Assembly: GCA_002633005.1 (NCBI GenBank)
Contig: NMRA01000207.1
Span: 457,470 to 521,469, forward strand
Origin: Phoronis australis
Lineage: Eukaryota; Phoronida; Phoronidae
Direction of reading: 5' to 3'
DNA length: 64,000 bases
The notes under the pieces are model-generated. The model saw nothing but the letters and a program-made list of their open reading frames with translations. It made no database searches and was not told the DNA's origin. The position numbers and the translations under genes were made by a program. The stretch's first letter is position 1. The number at the start of each line of letters is the position of its first letter. Shown piece after piece: positions 1-13,400 of this stretch.

Positions 1-1644
1 TACAGATATTGTGAAAGGAAATATCAGACAAGTAAAAATTATACCAGCAATGGTGTCATTTAAATTGTGTGTATAAAACTAAAACTTAATTATTTATAAA
101 ACTTCCCCAAACAACAAAACTGTATAAAACGCCAAAAAACCTGCTATCAGTGACACCGTACAAAGGTAAAACATGTTATTTTGCAGATTCACAATTACAT
201 AGAAGCACATTTAGATAATTCTACATCGTTATTGCTGTTATAAAATAAGAGGATTTTTTGATTGTTTGTAGCAATGAACATATATATGGCCAAAAAAGCA
301 ATGTTGGTTCTCGTCTCTGTTTTGTTTTAATTGAATAAGTGATGTGGCATTTTTACTTGCCGACTTTTTCAAAAAGGACAAAAATCCACATGAGACGAGC
401 AAAAATGATACCGTAATACTTAATAATTTTTCTCATCACTTTGCAGTAATGGCGTTCCAAACCTTGTTTACCCTCACTTACATGGCTTTGTGCAGCTTTT
501 CAAAATAAAAAACAGACCTAAGATGAAATTGATGAAGGTGGGCATATTTCTGGGTTTTTTTAATTGATGAGCACACGTCTCAAAGGGAGTCAGGATATAG
601 ACAAAAATCAAAATGGTTTTTTAGCGTAACCACTTCAATAATAATTTTTGACAATAAACTTGTGTAAAATAACTGAAGAAGCAAGGTAGTTTGAAATAGA
701 TGCATTCAACAAAATGCTCCTATACGACATTAATTAAAACAAAGTTCTTTAAGAGACATTATCGGTAAGATAAGTAATTTTCTAAGATCAGCCTCAGCGT
801 GAAATCAAACCCGGAACTTCCAGGATTGCAGTCACAGGTAAACCCAACGAAATCAACAGATGACCATTTGAAGTGATAAAGTCATCATGGCCTTCTTGAT
901 TTCAGCAAATGTCTGACAGACAACATCCAGAAGTGGCAATTTGTAACAAAATGACATAAAAAAACAATGGAATTTGTTATAACAGTTCAATAACTGAGGT
1001 CAAAGCTAATGTTACCTAGAAGACTATCCTATCAAATAATAACACCTGTCCAAAAAATAAGTTCTTCAGTCGTAAAACCAGTAATGTCCTTATTACACAC
1101 CCACATCTTCCTAACATAGCAGTTTAGAGTATCAAGACAAAAGCAAGGCTTTTATGACATTTTACATGCCTGTAATTGTCAATAGGGGGAGTTGACAACT
1201 GTTACAACACAAACGCCCCAATAGAACCCAATGACTAGCTTTTAAACAAATGCTCATTACCTAAACAAAATGACATTTTGCTCAAGTCATGGAACGTGAA
1301 TAATCTTTACTGGCTATGAGTTAAAGACAATTAAGCGCTATACTATTCAACTCTGACCAATATTATTCAACTTGACCAACATTAATTTCTAAGGTTCTGG
1401 ATCTACCGCATCTTATCAAAGCATTCACACTAACTTTGCATAAGCTTGATAGTACCCCTGATAGACACTCATGTTTCACAACATTCATCAGAGAATTGTC
1501 ATGCGTGAACAAATCATGGAACATGTCTGCTTACATACAGTCTTACACAGCTGGTTAGCAAGAAGGCGAGGTTTTGTAGCTTGGAATTCAACGCTGCTAA
1601 AGATGACAGGCCTACAAAGCTTATTCAAGAATTATTAGAGGAGA

Positions 1645-1800
1645 AAATGTGGCGCAACGGTTTGAGCTTCAGACCCTAGGAGACCCTGGTTCAAACCCTG
1701 GCTTTACTGGTAAACATTCGGGCATTGCATAGAGGTGTCTACAACTCTTCTGAGCTTTGTGAATGTGTGCAAGGAAGTGAATGAGAATCTGGATATAGTG
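1645..1800 (+). repeat. tRNA-derived SINE-like element
   Basis: A pol III type internal promoter is visible: an A-box-like segment (tggcgcaacgg at 1650) and a good B box (ggttcaaaccc at 1688), spaced as in a tRNA. The flanks do not form a clean acceptor stem, so this looks like a tRNA-derived SINE head rather than a functional tRNA gene. The downstream end is a guess. Confidence 0.5.
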
Positions 1801-2479
1801 TGAAAACTATTTCTGGCGGTATGCCAATATTGAAAATGATTATTAGCATGCCAGATTTATATTCCAATCGTCCTTTTCAGACAAACCAGTTAATGTTCAA
1901 AAAGGAGAAAGAAAATCAAAGCTTGTTAAATAAATATTAATATTAAACAGAGTGACGCATAATTAAATAGTAAAACCACAGGACCGTCACAGACACAGTG
2001 TTGAGTGACTGGCCGATGAAAACACATGACTGGTCAAGAGCACATCAGAAAATTAAAATCCGCAGCATAAAATTTATAAAGAAGAAGAGAAATATGAAGC
2101 AATTTACATATTACTTAACTAGTCTGGTAAATAAATTTGATTGAATGTGTATTCTATTGATTGGCCCAACATATAACTACTTAGTGATACACAACCTAAC
2201 TGTCTTAAACGAAATGGCCTTTTAATTTTGAAATCGTAGGTCACTTTAGACTATGCTTATTTCTAAATCATTGAGAAAAAACAAGCCCCCATACCAAGCA
2301 TTGATTTTGAACATGAGTGCCATTACATATGGGGAAAGTTATTACAGGCCGTGTAATATATTCATCGTTACAGAAACCAATTACTCTGTCTAAATAAGCT
2401 GAGCACAACCTAACACTTATGGTCATGTGACGCTGTGTGTGTTAAGCAAGCATGCAAGATGGTCTGTGAAACAAGAATC

Positions 2480-2800
2480 TTACTTTGGAATTTTTTCAGA
2501 AATGTTAATCGCATGATTGACAGTACAAGACAAAAGTAATCAGAACAAATGACTCCATTTTTGGTGACATAACAACTAATTCTGTTACCAGTAAAAGTGA
2601 CTGGTAAAAAATAAAAGAGAGGCAAAATTGTAATCACGGAATGACTCAACCATCTTACAAACTTGCCTGCTAATTCCCCTTCATTCTCAGTCATAAAGGG
2701 AGACAACTCTGGTGATGAAGTCGAATCTCATCCAGCCGTCATGACCAGGAATTCTGTATCATCCCTGAACACTTTTGACTTGTACTGTAGCAATGTTACT
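2480..2800. repeat. Dispersed repeat, family R3, copy 1
   Basis: This stretch shares an ordered series of short blocks with 20030-20380 (tracts such as attccc-ttcatt-tcagtcat and the segment ending in cttgtact). Related blocks, partly in the opposite orientation, occur near 52.36-52.68 kb and 62.15-62.36 kb. No coding capacity or terminal repeats were recognised. Confidence 0.5.
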
Positions 2801-3604
2801 AAGTCAACTGTCACGCTGGTCTAGTAAGGTTTGTCATTCAAGTACATGACTCAGTGACAAACTGCATGCATCAGGGACATGTTTTCTGAAGATTCTATTT
2901 GGCTTTTTTTCTTTTATGACTTTCATCTAAAAATGAGTCTACAGATGGCTTAGCCCATTTTACAAAAACAGGCTAACACTGAAAGACATAAAATCAGTCT
3001 ACAACCCAAAGTCAAAGTACAAAAATCCAAACTCTGCAGGAATTGACAGAAGGCAAAACGTTTTGTAAAATGCAGAAGACAAAAAAAAAATAGTTTCTGA
3101 TGGTCTGTGGTCAGATTTTTGACTTTTGGCTAAAGTTAAATTTTAAATAAGACAAAAGATTGCCCCAAAAATAAGTCCCAGGTCTCTTATTCTTGCTTAT
3201 AAGCCATTTCTTCAAATGATATCCTACCTTTAAAAACACCACCATCACCATCATCATCACCATCGTCATTATCAAATGCATTGCACATACTTTTACTGTC
3301 ACTTAGGTACGCATTAGAAATCTGGAATTTGAGAATAAGTAAACATGATATTTTTGATAGTCAAGTCAAGTTTAACAAAACAACGAAAAGAAATGATACT
3401 AGGTGACAAAACATTCAAGACACTCAAAATATCATATTATTATTATTATCATCACATTTTTATCATATTATCTCCAACAAACCACCTGTCATCAAAATAT
3501 TGACCAAATCATACAACCATTAAATTCAAAGAAAGACATCATAATTGGTTAATCTATTGTAACTACCCATTACCAACTGATTAAAATATAATCAACTTCA
3601 AAAT

Positions 3605-4295
3605 AATCTTGCCTTGAAGGCTTTTCCCACTGGCTCTGCTTAACTTCGGTTTGAATCAAAGTTAACAGTGCAAGTTAACTCCAAAGTAAAGAGGTGGATT
3701 TAACAGTGAAGCATCAATGCTTCGCTGCAATGGGAACACTTAACTTCTATGTCATAGGAGTTATCGGCAGGGTTTACTGCCACAACGGGCAATGACTGAT
3801 TTGCTAATATTAAGATTTTGTCCTACAGGCAATCATTATTTGCCAGGACAGTATAAGCATTCAATTTATCAACAGATTTGCAAGTTTTTTTACATTAAAT
3901 AATCCACTGAAGGTGTAGTGTATGCAAAACAAGTTCGCGCCACCCCATACCGCGTACGTTTGAATCAGCTGTTAGCCTGTTCATGAGCCAATTTTTTAAA
4001 GTCATTTTGTAGTACATCGTCATTGTCCCAACATGGCAACCGTTGGCTGCCTTGTAAGTTGATGATCTAATTCCCATCTGAGAAGACAGAGAGGCCTTTG
4101 CCATTCTTGATGGCAAGCACCATCAAAAGCAGCAAGGCCATACGACCAAAGGTCACATTAGCGCTGCCTTGCAATAACTACGCTGAACTATAACTGATGG
4201 GAACATTAACGCTTAACTTTGTGGTTATCCACAGTTAACATCGAAGCTTCAGTAGTAGCAAAGTTAACTGTATGGGAAAGAATCTTTGATCAAGT
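3605..4295. mobile_element. Non-autonomous inverted-repeat element (MITE-like), copy 1
   Basis: The two ends carry inverted blocks: cttttcccact with aatcaaagttaac on the left, and tttgctac / agttaactgtatgggaaag on the right. A related element occurs at 15120-15565. A 74-codon minus-strand open frame inside (3895-4116) has no motif I recognise. The right end lies only a few bases from the PDZ-gene exon at 4303. End points are approximate. Confidence 0.45.
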
Positions 4296-4302
4296 CTATC
4301 AC

Positions 4303-4426
4303 CTGCTGTCTTCTAATAAGCAGTGTAACTGGTCCTGGAGGTAGGTCTCTCACCATCTCCTCTGCATGTTTGGGAGCGAGGATAGCAACGGATTGGCCAT
4401 TGATGCTCAGTATTTCATCTCCGCAT
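4303..4426 (-). CDS. PDZ gene exon F: second half of PDZ3
   Basis: The acceptor is ttttag at the high end and the donor gtgata at the low end. The exon enters with one base completing an Ile codon and exits in phase 0 (41 full codons). It reads [16 protein letters not shown], the typical PDZ beta-4/beta-5 stretch, then an alpha-B helix (APKHAEEMV) and the closing strand GPVTLLIRR. Confidence 0.85.
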
Positions 4427-7400
4427 CTAAAAGACCAATGATAATCGTTATTAATGTTACTAACAATATTCTACATGGACATTTGCAAGTTGGAACCAGA
4501 AAACTATATTCATATGTTAGCCACTTCTACAATTGCATTGAAGGGTTTGACATAAGAGTCACAAAGAAAAATTTGAGGTTATCAAATTAAGCAAGAGCAA
4601 TTTCGGGACGATGGCGCATCGCAAATGATGTATTTCTAGGGGCCAATAAGAAGTGTAGCAGTGGTCAAATAGGCCGGAAATCAAATGGTTGCTGGCGCAT
4701 TAAAATTCGTCGATCAGTTCTTTGGAAATCTTACGCAAACATTCTTCCCCCTATATAACACTTGAAAAGCCCTTCGTCAAGAACAAAGTGAACCACTAGG
4801 AAGCACTGTAGTGGTCAAATTTGCCCGAAAATCAAAAAGTGCCAGCGCATTATTCTTGTATACACCTGTATTAAGTTTCACTGAAATCCGTCGGTTCTTT
4901 AGATAGCGTGAGGAATCACTGTTCTGCCAAAGAACATTTGAAAAGCACCTTGACAAGAACAACATGGCCACTAGATGGAGCTGCAGTGGTTAAATCAGCC
5001 AAGAACTTTAAAGATGCTGGCTCTGTTTCAAGTTTCCTTAAAATCCGTCAACTAATTTCAATACATCACCTGAAAACGCTCTTCTCCAAAATGGCCACTA
5101 GGAAGTGCCGTAGTGATTAAATTTGCCCGAAAATTAAATGCTTCCAGCGCATTTGTATCGCACACATCTGTGTAAGTTTCATTAAAATCTGTCCGTCCAT
5201 TCTCTAGATCATCCATAAATGGTTTTCCTCGAAATAAAACACGCCCCTGAAACCAGGGGTGAGGGAAATTGAAAAGTGTCATACATTGTTTCAGTGATGC
5301 CCAACACCCTTACGTCAAATTTCATCAAAATCCGATCAGGGGGTTTCGAGATATCAGGCAGACACCCAGACAGCCGGACAACATAACAACCGGACAAAGT
5401 GATGACAATATGTGACCACTTGATGTGGGCGCATAAAAATGATTCATCTTGTTGTTACAATTGTATTACATTCAAAGGGACTTTCAAAATTTGTATGTCA
5501 CCTTCTCTGAGCAAAACTTGACAAACGCTTCTATGACGCCATTGAATTCACTCAAGGTCAGGCTCCTTGAGTGTAAATAGTGGGACACTCACATTAACAG
5601 TTGTCTGGCCACAGAGGTTGGCGACAGGTCTCGCACCAACAGCGCACATTGATTGGATGACAGTCTACACGTAACAGCTACACCTAGACCAACGCCATCT
5701 TCTGAAAAGTGAAAAACAAACGACTTGTCTCATTTTCAAAATAAACTAGACTTTTTCAGAACTCTACCAGATTCTGCCAAACTTGGATATATCTTGTCAG
5801 ACGTATATGGCAGTCTAGTCAAAATTTTGTTGCAATAAAATGTGTTTTTTTGTCAAACATAGGAGTTTATGCAACGTAAGTGCGCCTAGCCTCTACTTGA
5901 TACGTATTGGCGAGACGCCTGAATGGAGCAACACCTGTCGAGATTTTGTCATGATTTAGCTAGAATTGAAGCGGGTGCTTGCCCAACATTAAGGACATTG
6001 ACTCATGATCTTGTATATTGAACCCTGTCAAATTTCGACGTTATCCAGTTTATATTGACAACTACTGCATTATGTGAAAAATACACATCAAAACGTTGAA
6101 GTTGTGTTTTATTAGTCATTAAGTCTCAGCTGTACTGCTATACCGACATCAGCTCACAGCGTTGGGTGACTGCAAATGGAGACAAACAAAATTTTGTTAA
6201 AACAAACAAGAACTGGATTAAATCAAGTGCAAAATTACGACAAATTGGTAAATTGGCTCTATCGATCTCTCTCTGAGGCAAGAAAGGATTTTTTACAAAG
6301 GAGAGCAGACGAAACGCAATCTTAGGTGATGTTTTTTCATTTTATTACTAGTTAAATTATAGGTTGATCAATGCAATGTATCACATCAATCACTTGAAAG
6401 AACTCTGTGTGCTTGGAGTGTGTAATACAATGTTGACCCTTAATATAAAACAAGAGCAACGCGGAGAGCTGAAATGCACCTATGAAGGCAACGCAAACGA
6501 TGTGCTTCTAGGGGTGTTTATTCGTATCACAGAAATGGCCACTAGATGGTGCAAAATAAGTCGAATCCATCCGAAAACAGGAACTTGTAATTGCTTCTTT
6601 AATAGAAAATAATCCGTTATTGAACTTCAGATAAACAGAGGAAAACGGAAAATAATGAAATTGCCACTAGGGGCTATGGGCACAAAAAAAAAACATAACT
6701 ACCACTAGGAGATGCCACAGTAGTCGCATGGATAACATCACTTCACTAATAGAAGCCTCTTGCCAAATTTTATTGAAATCCGATGAGGAACTTTGAAGAT
6801 ACAAACGTAAGGTAAACGTAAAAAACAAATTGCCACTAGGGGGCACACCAGTAGTCTGATCCACCTGAATGCCGCTGTCATCCGTTGTCAACTTCATATA
6901 AATGCATTTGCTAAATTTAATATAGATCCTGCTGTGCATTTAGAGACATGGGAACAAAAACAAACAAAACTGCCACTAGGATGCACCACAGTATTTGAAG
7001 TCATCAGAAAATCACCGTCACTTGTCTTCTTCACAATAGAAACATACATGCCAATTTTCACAATCATCCTTAGAGTGGTTTGGTTGACAGAGGGGCGGAC
7101 GCCAAAAAACAGACTCGAAAACAGTACAAATCCCAACTAGGTTGCGCAAAATATCTTGAATCCATCCGAAAACAAGAGGATAGCGTCATCTCATTGATAG
7201 ATGCCTAACTGACAAATTTTATGAAAATCTGTTGAGGACCTTCACAGAAACAGAGGTAAACGTTAAAAAAATTGCCAGTAGGGGGCACAACTGTAGTCTG
7301 ATAGGTCCTAAATTCGTCGTCATCCGTTGTCAGCTTCATCAAAATCCTGTGAAGCGTTTAAGAGATACAGCTGGGGACGCCAAACATCCAGACAGAGATG

Positions 7401-10400
7401 ATGGCGATGTGCCGCCACATAAAAATGTGTGGGTGCATAATGACTATTTTTGGTGTTAACCAATGACTGATTAGACACCATTAGATATAAATGAAACAAA
7501 CTGAAAATTTTACCGTATACCCAGACCTCTAACTGATAAGTTGAGGAACAATCCACTTTAAAATACAAGGTCAACACTTATCAGATAACACTGCGAAATT
7601 AGACATGCCTCGATGACAAACAATAAATTATTGATTACAGTTACAACAAAATTTAAAAGTTACACTTACAGTAAAAACTTTTCATGATCGGAAATTTTTA
7701 AAAGCTTTAGAGAGTTAACTCGAAACAAAATTTTTAAGTAAGGGCTCAAATTTTTCAGAATTTAGACCTTTTAAAAAGATTCATTTGTTGAATTTTGGTA
7801 TTTCTTGCCTTTTTAGTGGACTTTTGTCCTGTTTTCTACTTTTTTGGAGTTTTTGTTTCTCTGAGACGAGCCCCCGGAGTCATTCCTGAGTGCACGCATG
7901 TGATAGCGGTAATTAAAGAAATACCAAATGAATTGAAAAGAGAATTCACCTATCAAATCAAAAGCTGTAGAAGTAATATCTTGATTTTAGACAAGCTTCA
8001 GGGTATTAAACTGATGAGATTTTTGAACCGTTAACACTTGAGACGCTAACAACCCATATGATTTTCTGCTCAATATATGCAAAACAAACACAATACATCA
8101 GATTCTGTTCACTCTCCGAACAACTAGTTCACTCTAGATCTCTGTAAACAAGAAAGGTTTTTTACAAAATGCCAATGAAATAAACTAGGTCTGGAATACT
8201 ACACCTTTAAATAAAACTAGGAATACACCTTTAAATAAAACTAGGAATACTACACCTTTAAATAAAACTAGGAATACCACACCTTTAAATAAAACCACTT
8301 CTGTCAAGTATGACACCACATTTTGATTGCCATTCACTTCAGAATTGCATCTGAAATAAAACACGAAGTGATTAACACAAACGGAATACAGATTTCTCTC
8401 ATTAGTACAATCCGGCTGCAGCTCTTAATTCAAATCAGCTTCCTTTGACAGCCTTTTTAATATATTTCAAATTACCATTTAACAAGGCTTGCATTTCAAC
8501 AGCACGTGATTATGTAATATTCTCTGATAATTGAACTGCTACTAATGACGACTCAGCAATCAGGTGTAATTACAGTGATGAATACATTTCCAATTATTTC
8601 CTGATTTATTCTCACCGTACGGTCCATGATTAATCATTTCACTTCTGCAAACTCTGACTTTAAGGATAACGACAGTTGATGAATTCTTCCCAATTCCAGA
8701 ATTGTTTTTAAACAGTCGTTTTTTTCTTCAGGAACTTTTAATGCCGTTTCCATGTATTGTGAAATTCCACGAATATTTCAGGAATATTTGTGATCAATTC
8801 CACAAATGGCTGTGTCCCTAAAGGATTCATAATACCAGAAAGTTATGTCGACCCTATTGGCAGACACTGACACTACACATTCTGCGCAACAATTCTTGAC
8901 TTTCCAGTCGGTCAACATGTTTTTTTCATCATAACATTTTCGGGGTCTAGAAGCCAAGATAATGACCCCCAGGAATGTCACTTATAATAATAACAATAAC
9001 GATGATAGAGATGGTGATGGTGATAAAATAATAAATCATGCATAAGTTAATTGTAGAGTGCTTCTATGAGTGGCAAGATAGGATTAAAAAAAGATACCAC
9101 TCGTGTCAAAACTAGACAAAATTCTATATGACCATGATCGTTTTGTGAAATTTGACAGGTTACAACTTTAAATCAATTACAGTAGAGAGCAGGATGTACG
9201 ATGTTATCAGCTGAAACATCGACTTCTTTGAAACTGCCAAGGTGTGTGGCAATTTTGCTAATTTACATTAAACGTGATTTACCAGACAGCTTGCTTCCTA
9301 GCTCAAGGACCACACAGGCCACACATGTAAGTGAGAAAATGAAACTTCTTGTGAGAATAAAATGTAATAAGTGAAAAAAATCATAAAAGAAAGAATTGCA
9401 CTGCACAAGAAAGAAAGTACAACTTGTGAAAAAAATTGTAGTCGTGTCAACTGAAGACCTGTTTTAGAACACAAGATGACTGACAAATAATAAGGAAAGT
9501 CTGATTTTTTCACTTTTACCATTGTAGAAGATAAGAAGCATGGAATCAAATATTGTTCTTAACCTTTGCACCATGGCTGTCATCAGCCAATGAAGTGAGG
9601 AATGAAGGGCAATCACAACAAAAAATGAACATTAATAAATAGAATGATTATTCCGACTGAAACTGGTGTCATTTTATCAAGCTACATCAAATACATAGTA
9701 CTCACTTCTCAGACACACTCAGTGTTTCAAAAGTTTTTGATAACGGTGATATCACAGATGGACTCGTCTCCGACGAATGACTTGCATATGAAGGCTCCGA
9801 TGATTGGCTGGGACGTGATGTCTCAGATGACTGACACGGATAGAACGATGAAGAGGATGAGGAAAGGAGACTCGAGGCGGAACTCTTGGTCTTTGACAAG
9901 CGTCGTCTCTGAAAACCAAGGCAGACGTTACACTCAGAATATTTTAAGCTTTAATGAAGGACGTTTGAAAAATGTCCAAATTTGGATTATGGAACATCCT
10001 ATCTCAGAAATGGCTGATGGAATTCATATGAAACTTGCAGATACAGCACTATGCTTTATGCACAGTTCTTCAAAAACGCATTTAGAGATCATTGTTTTTA
10101 AATGTCTTGCTTTTACGCAAGAGGCTATCAAAAATAAGACTTCNTTGCATCTGAAATAAAATACGAAGTGATTAACACAAACGGAATACAGATTTCTCTC
10201 ATTAGTACAATCCGGCTGTAGCTCTTAATTCAAATCAGCTTCCTTTGACAGCCTTTTCAATATATTTCAAATTACCTTTTAACGAGGCTTGCATTTCAGC
10301 AGCACGTAATTATGTAATATTCTCTAATAATTGAACTGCTACTAATGATGACTCAGCAATTATGTGGAATTATGTTGATGAATATATTTCCACTTATTTC

Positions 10401-13400
10401 CTGATTCATTCTCACCGTACGGTCCATGATTAATGGTAATTTCACTTCTGCAAACTCTGACTTTAAGGATTGCATTAGTTGATGAATTCTTCCCAATTCC
10501 AGAATTATACTTAAACAGTCGTTTTTTTCTTCAGGAACTTTTAATGCCGTTTCCATGTATTGTGAAATTCCACGTCAATATTTCAGGAATATTTGTGATC
10601 AATTTCACAAATGGCCGGGTCCCTAAAGGATTCATTAAATACCAGAAAGTTATGTCGATCCTATTGGCAGACACTGACACTACACAGTCTGCACAACAAT
10701 TCTTGACTTTCCAGTCGGTCAACATGTTTTTTTCATCATAACATTTTCGGGGTCTAGAAGCCAAGACACTGACCCCCAGGAATGTCACTTATAATAATAA
10801 TAATGATGATAGAGATGGTGATAAAATAATAAATCATGCATAAGTTAATTGTAGAGTGCTTCTATGAGTGGCAAGATAGGATTAAAAAAAGATACGATTC
10901 GTGTCAAAACTAGGCATAAAAAATTCTATATGACCATGATCGTTTTTGTGAAATTTGACAGGTTATAACTTTAAATCAATTACAGTAGAGAGCAGGATGT
11001 ACGATGTTATCAGCTGAAACATTGACTTCTTTGAAACTTCCAAGGTGTGTGGCAATTTTGCTAATTTACATTAAACTTGATTTACCAGACAGCTTGCCTT
11101 CCTAGCTCAAGGACCACACAGGCCACACATGTTAGTGAGAAAATGAAACTTCTTGTGAGAATAAAATGTAATAAGTGAAAAAATCATAAAAGAAAGAATT
11201 GCACTGCACAAGAAAGAAAGTACAACTTGTGAAAAAATTGTAGTCGTGTCAACTTAAGACCTGTTTTAGAACACAAGATGACAGACAAATAATAAGGAAA
11301 GTCTGATTTTTTCACTTTTACCATAGAAGATAAGAAGCATGGAATCAAATATTGTTCTTAACCTTTGCACCATGGCTGTCAACACCCAATGAAGTGAGGA
11401 ATTAAGGGCAATCACAACAAAGAAATGAACATTAATTATAGAATGATTATTCCGACTGAAACTGGTGTCATTTTATCAAGCTACATCAAATACATAGTAC
11501 TCACTTCTCAGACACACTCAGTGTTTCAAAAGTTTTTGATAACGGTGATATCACAGATGGACTCGTCTCCGACGACTGACTTGCATATGAAGGCTCCGAT
11601 GATTGGCTGGGACGTGATGTCTCAGATGACTGACACGGATAGAACGATGAAGAGGATGAGGAAAGGAGACTCGAGGCGGAACTCTTGGTCTTTGACAAGC
11701 GTCGTCTCTGAAAACCAAGGCAGACGTTACACTCAGAATATTTTAAGCTTTAATGAAGGACGTTTGAAAAATGTCCAAATTTGGATTATGGAACATCCTA
11801 TCTCAGAAATGGCTGATGGAATTCATATGAAACTTGCAGATACAGCACTATGCTTTATGCACAGTTCTTCAAAAACGCATTTAGAGATCATTGTTTTTAA
11901 ATGTCTTGCTTTTACGAAAGAGGCTATCAAAAATAAGACTTCTACGATTTCCACGGAAAAAAATGTTACATAAAACAAAGTGATACTTTTAGAAAATTTT
12001 AATAGTACAGCATTTTTGAGACTTCATCTTAAGCATTTGTTTGGCTATGAAATGAATGAAACTAATTATTTTTTGTGATAACAATTATTAAAAAAATATC
12101 GTCATGTGACCCAATTAATGGCAGTTTGGTAAAAGTAGAAAAGCAAATTTTAAAGCCTTTCTACTTTCAGAGAATATATAGACTCTCACAGAGTTAAAAC
12201 CTAAAGTTTTGTAGACGATTGGCTAATTACGCCGACTTGCCAGCAAGGCCCTACATAATCTTAATAAAATATGATGTCACACTGGTGTGGCAACACGGTT
12301 AGTTAAATGTATAACTTATCATAGAACAAATTAATTGAACAGTCACAAAGATGAGAAAACAATAAGGACACTTCTTCTATTATGTAGTGGTGGAAATGTT
12401 GATAGATACTAACTTGTAAAGAGAGCAATTCTTCCCGTCATTAAGCCATTAATTATAGTACAATCTGACACATTATACAAGATCAGACTGGTGTCAGTTA
12501 GCGAGAACATCCATAAAATCCTCGAAATCAAAATAAAGTTAATATTAAACACAACATGCTCAAATTGTAACAATGACTACAAAATAACTAAACTATACAC
12601 AATGCACAGACTACCAGTCCTATTCATCATATACAATGCATAGACTACCACGCAGTCCCTATTAATCATACAGCTGATGTTACGTTCTCGACGTCTGCAA
12701 CAAGATTCGTCTAACCCAAATATCCTCTGGCGCATGGTGATTTTTGTTTCTTGATATGGTAAAACCTCTCCAATTTCTGACAAAAATATTCGCCAAAATT
12801 GCCCTTTTTTCATTTTTCAAGGGCTTCTCGCATTGTTGCATGAGGCTGTAAATTGTCAGAATATTGTCTGGTGGTATCGGTGATACAGAGTTTAAGAAAA
12901 ACCTCCATTTGATGGTAAATTATATAATCTATGAAAAAAATGAGACAACGAAATCTCACTTGTCCGCCATTTTGCATCTTACATAGGTGAGAATTTACCC
13001 TAATTAAAAGTGTAACATTTATTGACACTACCTGTGTAGTAATGATGGATGGACATAATGATGACAAAACATTCTAATGCAAGAACAGAAATAATAATTA
13101 AATTGGCGCAAGTGCAAACTTATCTCATAGCATGAAGGAGAGACTGGCTGTTAAAGCCCATGCAAGGAGCTTATTAACTACTTGCAGATATGAGAAAAAC
13201 CAACAGGAAGAAAAAAGTACCACCAAATGAGGTGAAAGTGAACATCTCTCCTGCTATAATAGTGGACATCTCTCCTGCTATAATAGTGGACATCTCTCCT
13301 GCTATAATAGTGGACATCTCTCCTGCTAAAATAGTGGACATCTCTCCTGTTATAATAGTGAACATCTCTCCTGCTATAATCTACAATCAAACCAACTGGG

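Larger units (their letters stand above)
1..3604. other. Non-coding DNA at the 3' side of the multi-PDZ gene
   Basis: No exon with splice signals and a recognisable protein could be found on either strand. Since the last recognised PDZ-gene exon (4303-4426, minus) ends at a donor in phase 0, this stretch is most simply intron of that gene. It holds a SINE-like copy near 1.65 kb, a dispersed repeat near 2.5-2.8 kb and a short CAT/CAC-rich microsatellite near 3.24 kb. The open frames here (for example 2410-2706, minus) fall in repeats or lack recognisable motifs. Confidence 0.55.
8345..10143. repeat. 1.8 kb direct duplication, copy 1
   Basis: This copy aligns over its whole length with 10145-11942 at an offset of about 1800. 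It ends exactly at the single N at 10144, where copy 2 begins. The left 300 bases differ at roughly one base in 15 to 20; the 500 bases around exon E differ at only two positions. It contains one copy each of PDZ-gene exons E and H. Confidence 0.93.
10145..11942. repeat. 1.8 kb direct duplication, copy 2
   Basis: Begins immediately after the N and matches copy 1 to the base after which copy 1 stops; beyond 11942 the sequence continues uniquely. It carries the second copies of exons E and H. Confidence 0.93.

Noticed and set aside
8778-8981. Minus-strand frame [13 protein letters not shown] present in both duplication copies
   Set aside because: The copies differ by several replacements and diverge after a frame change; no splice signals and no known motif.
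9644-10159. 171-codon plus-strand frame (and its copy at 11425-11973)
   Set aside because: It runs antisense to exon E and through repeat R1; the splice-flanked minus-strand exon is the better explanation and the frame has no motif.
8345-11942. Mutually exclusive duplicated exons in the PDZ gene
   Set aside because: Possible in principle, but both E and H are duplicated with long flanks and the copies meet at a single N, which fits an unmerged allelic overlap better.
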